This document shows, in pieces, positions 48,721 through 64,000 of a stretch of DNA of 64,000 bases. The stretch covers positions 1,798,001 to 1,862,000 of the forward strand of contig BQMF02000011.1 in the NCBI GenBank assembly GCA_027922465.2, written 5' to 3'. How positions within the stretch are numbered: the stretch's first letter is position 1; each line of letters starts with the position of its first letter. A model generated the notes under the pieces. It had not been told where the DNA came from. It did not search any database and saw only the letters and a program-made list of their open reading frames with translations. The position numbers were made by a program, and so were the translations under genes. The DNA is from Turritopsis dohrnii. Its lineage: Eukaryota > Cnidaria > Hydrozoa > Anthoathecata > Oceaniidae.

Positions 48721-50145
48721 AAGAAGAACTAACTACATATAAAAATTCTTCTGCTTATATATATAAAAAAAAAACAATCCAAAACAAGTATAACCTGCAA
48801 CAAAAAACTAGTTATACAACTATGTGCAGTGTGGTACCTGCCTAATCTTAATCTTATTAACACGCTGCTTGCTGGAGAAAAAAATAAATATAATCTTGTA
48901 TTTGCAACGGATGTGAATGGAAATATTACACATACAAAAAACATTGGTTCACTACCTACACCACCACAAGGTTTTTTTTTAAAAAAAAATAAGTGTGAGG
49001 TTTCCTTTAGAACAATATGGGTCTGAGTTTAAGTATTTGATTTGTGTGATTTGGGCACAGTAAAATCAGCCTGAAGCATAATATTGCATATATACAGCAT
49101 TGCTTGCATGTAAGGTTACGGCAAGGTTTTTTTAAAAAACCAGTTTTGGGTTTTGAAATTCGTTTTCAGGGGGAAAAGCACATCAAGTCTTCTTTTGTCC
49201 GTAAGGCCCTATCCAGACCAAAGTAATATTACCCTCCTGACTTATGGAGGCATGTCACAATACTTGTTATTATTTTTGAAAAACTTGATATTATAATTAT
49301 TAATTTTTTTTAAAGTTGGTATTATAAAAAAAGTTGGTATTAAAAAACAGTTGGTATTAAGCCTTTTGGCACACCATACATTTTATCTATAATTTAACAC
49401 TATACAAAAAAATTTATATATGTCACCATAGAGGTAGAATATAGAAGTCAACAGCTGAGGCTGAGCATTTTAGTGTCCAAAAATTGATCGCTTCTTAACA
49501 AAGGCTGGTTAACGAACTAAAGGATAGGTGTTTCTGGAAAGGAGGGCCCAGAATATTTTTTGCTGAAGTGATCTGTAGAGGCAGGTATCAAAGAAACTTC
49601 CTTCAGAGGCAGAGCATTTTGAGTGTCCAAAACTTATCTGTTAACGAAGAAGACTGACCTCATAATGCAAATATACGACAAACTAAAGGCCTATAGCTTT
49701 ATCTGAAGAAAAGGTCCAGGATGTCTTACGGTGGAGAAATAAGCTTTAGTTTGTCTTATATTTGCATTATGAGACCTGCCTCTGCTACAGACCACATGTT
49801 CAAGTGTCCAATCTTCAATAAGAATGTTTTCAGTAATTAGTTAAAAAATTTATATAACATTTTTAAATTTTCAACTGGCTTTTAAAAAATATCAATGTGA
49901 AATACTATTGACATGTGAAAGGTTTTTCATTGGAATTTCAAGTCACCATAAATTATTCACTCCATATTTTTACTTATGCTTTGACGTTAAATTGTGTATA
50001 ACAGTATTTTTGTATCTGTCGTCATCAGGTTGTCTCGTATTATAGAATAAGATTATTTAAGTTCTAACATAAAGGAATCTTTAGTGTGTGCAAGAACAGA
50101 AAAGTTGTCAAATTTAAGAGTATGATTATATACATGATAAAGTAT
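48721..50145. other. Intergenic with small inverted and direct repeats
   Basis: A 121 bp foldback lies at 49,654-49,774 (arms starting CATAATGCAAATATA). Imperfect repeats of GAGGCAGAGCATTTTGAGTGTCC occur near 49,455 and 49,605. Tandem GTTGGTATTA units lie near 49,315-49,352, leading into a degenerate GGCGCGCC-type end. No gene recognised. Confidence 0.5.
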
Positions 50146-50149
50146 TTTC

Positions 50150-50345
50150 TTGTACCGCAGTAGTGGCTTAGTGGTTAAAGCATCGAGCTTAGGAACCCAA
50201 TATTGAGGGTTCAAACCCCGCTGAGGTTGGGTGTTGAAAAAGTACTGCAACTAGCTCGATTCCCTGATGTATTTTGGGGGAAATGAAGGCTAGTCGGGGA
50301 GATTATTGCTATGATGAACATCCAAAATTTTCTTGTACAGCTGTA
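50150..50345 (+). mobile_element. tRNA-derived SINE
   Basis: A box TGGCTTAGTGGTTAAAGC and B box GGGTTCAAACCCC at tRNA-like spacing (a leucine/serine-type head), then a short unrelated body. It lies about 200 bp before the kinesin start. Confidence 0.7.
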
Positions 50346-50510
50346 AGATGATCTATGGTTAGAATGTTTTCCTGTAAAGTATATGCTCACTTGTTGAATA
50401 TTTGACTAGCAGTATTGGCCAAAAAGATTTAGAAATTGCTATTGTCAAATTAAAAATAAAGTTACCTACAATACACCATTACTTTATTCATTAGGAATTC
50501 AAAAACAAGA

Positions 50511-59808
<9,298 letters not shown>

Positions 59809-60038
59809 GCTATAGTGATAAATTTAGCATTGACATTTACTGATGTAACGAAAGGAATTTTTATAGAATTTTTATGGTAGCAATTACCTTGTAATTAAGA
59901 CGCTGGTGACACTGTCTGTGTCATTTTCGGTTAACGTAATAATACCTATTTAACATTTTGAAGTATGATATTTATTTTGCACGTCAAGTTATATTTCTAT
60001 CTTTTCCTAACGTGTTATTTTAAACTATATTTATGATT

Positions 60039-60147
60039 CAAAAAATCACTGCGAAGGAGTGTATTTCTTAAGAAATATACTCACAATTTCAATGAAAATG
60101 TTCTTCGTCGTAGTGCTTTTTAACGATTTTTTTTTCTCTCTCTGGGA
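60039..60147. repeat. Short foldback MITE, copy F
   Basis: AAAATCACTGCGAAGGAGTG, TTTCTTAAGAAATA and GAAAATGTTCTTCGTCGTAGTG in family order. The right end degenerates into CTCTCTGGGA. Confidence 0.75.
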
Positions 60148-62027
60148 ATTGTTTTATTTAATTTATAAGGACTACACGTTTTTTTTATGAGACCCTCAAC
60201 GACAGGTTGCAAAAATCCTCAGCACTTGCATATTTTCAGATCAAAGTTTGATTTCGAGTAAGTATACAAACATTGAACTAAACTACGTGAATCGCTTATC
60301 ATTTAGTCTATACGTTGGAATATTATCAAAGGTTTGCATTTTATTTACTTTTAACTTTTTTGAAGTGAGAAGAAATTTATTTGTCGATTTTTGGCCCTAA
60401 TTCCACAAAAAATAGCTAAAAGACTCACAGGTTACAACATGTTCAGGTCTAACTACTATCCGATATTTTTTTAAATATTGAAAATATGCTTGTTGAAAGT
60501 CATATCTTAGTTCCCAACGGTTTCCTTAATTTTTGTTACTACATTTCTATTGGGGAAAAAAACACGAAAAACGTGTAGCCCAGAATTCTTCTTACTTGAA
60601 TAGATAATTCATTTTGTTGAAGAATTTGTAAGTAAAATTTACCTAGGTATACGCGAGATTACGACATAAATATGGTTTTTATCCAATGTCAGTAATTTTG
60701 AGTTGTGAAATAAAACCGAGTGTGTTTCAGAAATTTTGATTGACATGTTGTTTCGGATGAAGTGATTTATGTATGAGGTATAAAGGATGTACCCATGTGT
60801 ACCATTCACATGTTGTTGTATTGTCGTTCTGTCCCTGGTGGGTCGTTTATACTTTAAAAGGTATCAAGGCCTGTTCCACACCAAACAGTTATGCTATAGA
60901 ATTATTAATGCTTCCCAATCTACTGGAATTAGATTTTTTCTCACTATCAGTGGTTACAGCTATGAATCCATGAAGGGCAAGAGAGCCTGGGTTTGAATTT
61001 ATCATCCTGTTATTATTGCCTTAGACCATGTTTACATTATACGGATATGCTCCTTTTTCTACTGTTAACGATGTTTAATAGCAGGATTTTTATCATATCG
61101 GACTGACTTATAACGCATCACTTTTTAGACGGATAGTTTTGAAGTTCTGTCGTGTGAACAGTGTCTTATTGAAATTTCTTCCCTGTCGCGAGTACTTTAT
61201 ATTGAATGCATTATATATAATCACCACGCCCTCTGAAGACTAGAGAAAAACGATCCAACACAGGTGTCTACACTTATCCAACAAACGTAACCAATTACAC
61301 GATTTTGCCCTGGGATTGTATTTCTATTTAATTCGCTATGTACCACTTTTTCTTTTATTTGAGACAATAGGAATTAAGAAAACAATTGAACACGCTCAAA
61401 CGCTTTCCATTTAAACTGAAACAGGTGAAAAACTAACTGATCCATTTAATTAAAGTGGTCCATTTAAATGGATAATGTATTTCAAGCTTTATGAACACTA
61501 TTCATCTCATCTTACGGGCTCTATAAACAACCTCGAATCCAGGCTTTCTTTCCTTTTTGACATACGGACGGCGGCGAAGAAGACAAGTAACCCTGAATAC
61601 ATTATTCGCACAAAAAAGATCAGAACTTTCGGCGTGCAGTTGGATTTTTCTTCTACTTGCCTGTTGTACAGAAAGTCATGTTTCAGACAAAACCATTTCA
61701 AGAGTGCAAGGCTGCACAAATCGATTGTCACTTCAACAGAATCAGACCGGGAGATGATTGATAGCTTAAAAAAAGTCGGGAAAGCTTTATTATTATTGAT
61801 TGAATGTCTTCGGAAATGATGCACATGCTTGTGTTTACTAAATGTGACCCTCACCATATACAAAGTTTATCTATAACAAATGTTTATATTTTAAAAGACT
61901 TGGTATTTGGTGATTTTAAGACCACATTCGAGATTTTGAATTTTCCAGACTTCTATTTTACCGATAAGTTTGCTAATATGTAATATGAATCAGGTATTTT
62001 CATGATTAAGCAAATTAGGATGGAATA

Positions 62028-62112
62028 TTAATCAATGCGAAGGAGTGCAGATGAGTAAATAATTTTATTACTCACGCCACTTCGATTTATTCATTAGCAA
62101 GTTTCACCAACT
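62028..62112. repeat. Short foldback MITE, degenerate copy G
   Basis: ATGCGAAGGAGTGCA at the left and weak remains to the right. The central part is replaced. Confidence 0.4.
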
Positions 62113-62363
62113 TGTCCAAAACTGTTGTAAATGAGTTTATGTAAATTATTTGCAGATTTCGTTAAAGGAAAAATCGGGAATTTTTTCATCTACTGCTCGT
62201 CGGCGCTGTTCGATTTGTTCAGGGGAGGAAAACAAGATGGCATCCTAGTATTTACAACTTGACAGTCACAGATACAAACAAGTTTAAAGAAAACATCTGA
62301 GAGACTATCAAACGGTTTACTCGTTTATGTAACCATATCTCATAGTGTGTACAAATAACAAAA

Positions 62364-64000
62364 ATGAATTATACGATATCTATTCTGCTATTAATGTTGG
62401 TCTTTATTAGTTGTGCCGAAGCAAAGCAACCGTTAAATAACTTCATTCGGCATCATGAAAGATTAAGCTACGATATAAAAGATGTTCATCGAAGAACAAA
62501 GAGGGCTTTAGAACTATCACCTTTTGCCAATGTCCATATAAAGTTTGATGCTCATAAAAAAAACTTTAGTCTACATCTAAGACGAAATCATGACCTGTTT
62601 TCACCAGATTTTAAAATAGTTGACGGATCAGGAAGAAAGGTTGATTACGATTACTCCAGATTTTTTCATGGAGATGTTGAAGGAATGCACCGCAGCCACT
62701 GTATTGGGGTAGTTCAAGATGGGAGATTCGAAGGATCCATTCATCTGTCAGGAGGAGAAGTGTTTCATGTTGAACCAGCAGAAAGATACTTTCAAAAGGA
62801 ACATATGAAAGACTTCCACTCAGTAATTTACAGTGTGAATGATGTTGAACACCAAGGAAAATATGCCACTGCCGAAAAACCATCACGCCCCACAACACTT
62901 AAAGGCACGCATCTCTATAATAATAATAGAGAAGATATGCTGAAGGAAAAGGGAAAAAATAGATACCGTAGAGGTTCTAAAAATCAACGTCAAAACACCT
63001 GCAACTTGAAACTAGTTGCAGATCACCTTTTTATGAAAAAATTTGTTCGACGTGAAACAGCTATTGATCAAATGGTCTTACATTACCAAGCAGTTGAATA
63101 CATTTTCCGTAATCAAACATTTAACACCACTAATGTATTGGATACTGATTTTGCTCCGCAAGGTATTGGTTTCAGAATAAAGGAAATACATGTCTGGTTA
63201 TATGAAGATGTTCCAAGGGAAATGCAAAAAGATTCTATTTCCATTTTTCGATTATTGGAAATGTTCTCGCATATGAATCATAGTTCAGCATGCTTGTCAT
63301 ATTTGTTTACTGACAGAGATTTTGACAATGGCGTCACTGGTTTAGCATATGTAGCATACCCATATGGTCAGCCTGGTGGAATTTGCGAACCTTACGCATA
63401 TTATGGTGACACTTGGAAGAGTTATAATACTGGGCTCGTTTCATTCAGACTGTATAATCGAGAAGCACCTCCTGCAATTACAGAAATTACTTTTGCTCAT
63501 GAACTGGGACATTCTTTTGGTGCTCAGGTAAACTTTTAAAAAGATCTTTTAGCTTCTCACTGGCAAAAAAAGGTAAGGAGTTACTTAATTATAATACAAT
63601 GTTATTATATAATAGTAAAAAATTTTCTTGTCTTGCATTAGCATGATCCTCCATCAAAGAAGTGTCAGCCTGGAGATTCAAGAGGCGGAAATTATATAAT
63701 GTATGACAAAACTACACCTGGTTACCTGAAGAATAACAGAGCATTTTCAGAATGCAGCATTGCTAGAATGATACCTGTTATAAGTAAGTCATGTTTATTG
63801 ATATCTATGCTCTGTAAAGAAATAGCTTGCTGTAAAATGGAATAATAAGTGTTACTGTCTGTGAGATTAAAATTTAGGAATCAAAGAAAATTATTTTATT
63901 AAACAAACTGTTAACACAAATATCGAGAGTCTCCTCCAGAGGAATATTTGTAAAGAGAGAGTCAACGTCGAGGCTAGCCATAAATAAGCCAGCGTCTTGT
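62364..64000 (+). CDS. ADAM10: ADAM10 metalloprotease, 5' part (first two exons)
   Basis: Type I membrane sheddase (Kuzbanian family) that processes Notch and other surface proteins. Exon 1 is 62364-63527 (388 codons), exon 2 is 63642-63783; the rest lies beyond the window. Signal peptide 1-20. Prodomain 21-203 follows ADAM10 closely (LNNFIRHHERLSYD, DGRFEG, VEPAERY, FHSVIYS) and ends at a furin-type site RYRR (200-203). Catalytic domain: CLSYLFTDRDFDNGVTGLA, GGIC, then the zinc site HELGHSFGAQ|HD (H379, H383, H389; E380), split by intron 1, and the NYIMY Met-turn region in exon 2. The prodomain has no cysteine between residues 114 and the furin site, where human ADAM10 keeps its switch cysteine. 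Disintegrin and transmembrane parts are not visible here. Splice sites are canonical and the frame is kept. Confidence 0.93.
63885..64000 (-). mobile_element. Penelope-like reverse transcriptase fragment
   Basis: On the minus strand an open stretch runs off the window end and contains ASLDVDSLFTNIPLEETLDI, the catalytic-palm motif region typical of Penelope-like reverse transcriptases. It lies in ADAM10 intron 2, antisense. Its full extent is unknown. Confidence 0.75.

Larger units (their letters stand above)
59809..62363. other. Intergenic between kinesin and ADAM10
   Basis: Foldback MITE copy F occupies about 60,039-60,147 and a degenerate copy G about 62,028-62,112. Overlapping frames around 61,475-61,860 on both strands have no recognisable domain. 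Nothing else supported. The ADAM10 promoter should be in the last few hundred bases. Confidence 0.45.

Noticed and set aside
61475..61863. 114- and 118-codon frames on opposite strands
   Set aside because: No recognisable domain, no splice partner, and both strands open, as in low-stop AT-poor DNA. A lineage-specific exon cannot be ruled out.

Overview
The window is nuclear DNA from an invertebrate animal. It holds long, AT-rich, intron-split genes with GT-AG introns, separated and invaded by many transposable elements. The gene set (dermatopontin, mitochondrial medium-chain acyl-CoA dehydrogenase, RNF141, a KIF18A-like kinesin-8, ADAM10) is metazoan. The mobile elements (Penelope-like elements with GIY-YIG domains, BEL/Pao, CR1/L2-like LINE, PIF/Harbinger, mariner/pogo-type MITEs, tRNA-derived SINEs) and the overall texture fit a cnidarian best. 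A sponge or another early-branching animal cannot be excluded from sequence alone.

Layout. 1-9,060 is almost entirely transposon DNA: a TA-flanked element carrying a nested TAA-flanked MITE, a 2.3 kb element with GACGTC-rich hairpin ends, a mariner-type MITE with ~200 bp inverted repeats and a pogo-like MITE. A three-exon dermatopontin gene (+) lies at 9,104-10,475. Converging on it is a 14-exon medium-chain acyl-CoA dehydrogenase gene (-, 28,070 down to 10,822). Its introns hold Harbinger-type MITEs, a 335 bp tandem duplication, a Penelope fragment and, in intron 2, a 6.5 kb stack of elements nested inside one another. 28,071-33,471 is intergenic with a LINE fragment and small MITEs. RNF141 (-) occupies 33,472-35,939. 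36,000-50,150 is a second transposon-dense stretch, including a decayed Harbinger copy, a Penelope GIY-YIG fragment, a three-level nest and a BEL/Pao remnant. An 11-exon KIF18A-like kinesin gene (+) runs 50,511-59,808. Its fifth intron contains a complete six-exon gene on the opposite strand. ADAM10 (+) starts at 62,364 and runs out of the window.

Most notable content. The gene inside the kinesin intron encodes a predicted 561-residue ionotropic-glutamate-receptor-like channel with a signal peptide, split ligand-binding-like domain and membrane segments. Its pore loop carries a canonical potassium-channel filter (TTIGYGD), and the usual ligand-gripping signature of S1 is not recognisable. Such architecture is known from bacterial GluR0 and one rotifer receptor, and is rare in animals.

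The genes do not form a pathway. They are housekeeping or developmental loci (mitochondrial fatty-acid oxidation, mitotic chromosome alignment, membrane protein shedding/Notch-type processing, a myristoylated RING ligase, an extracellular matrix protein). Exon structures were worked out by eye from splice sites, reading frame and family resemblance. All six gene models keep an open frame through every junction described.
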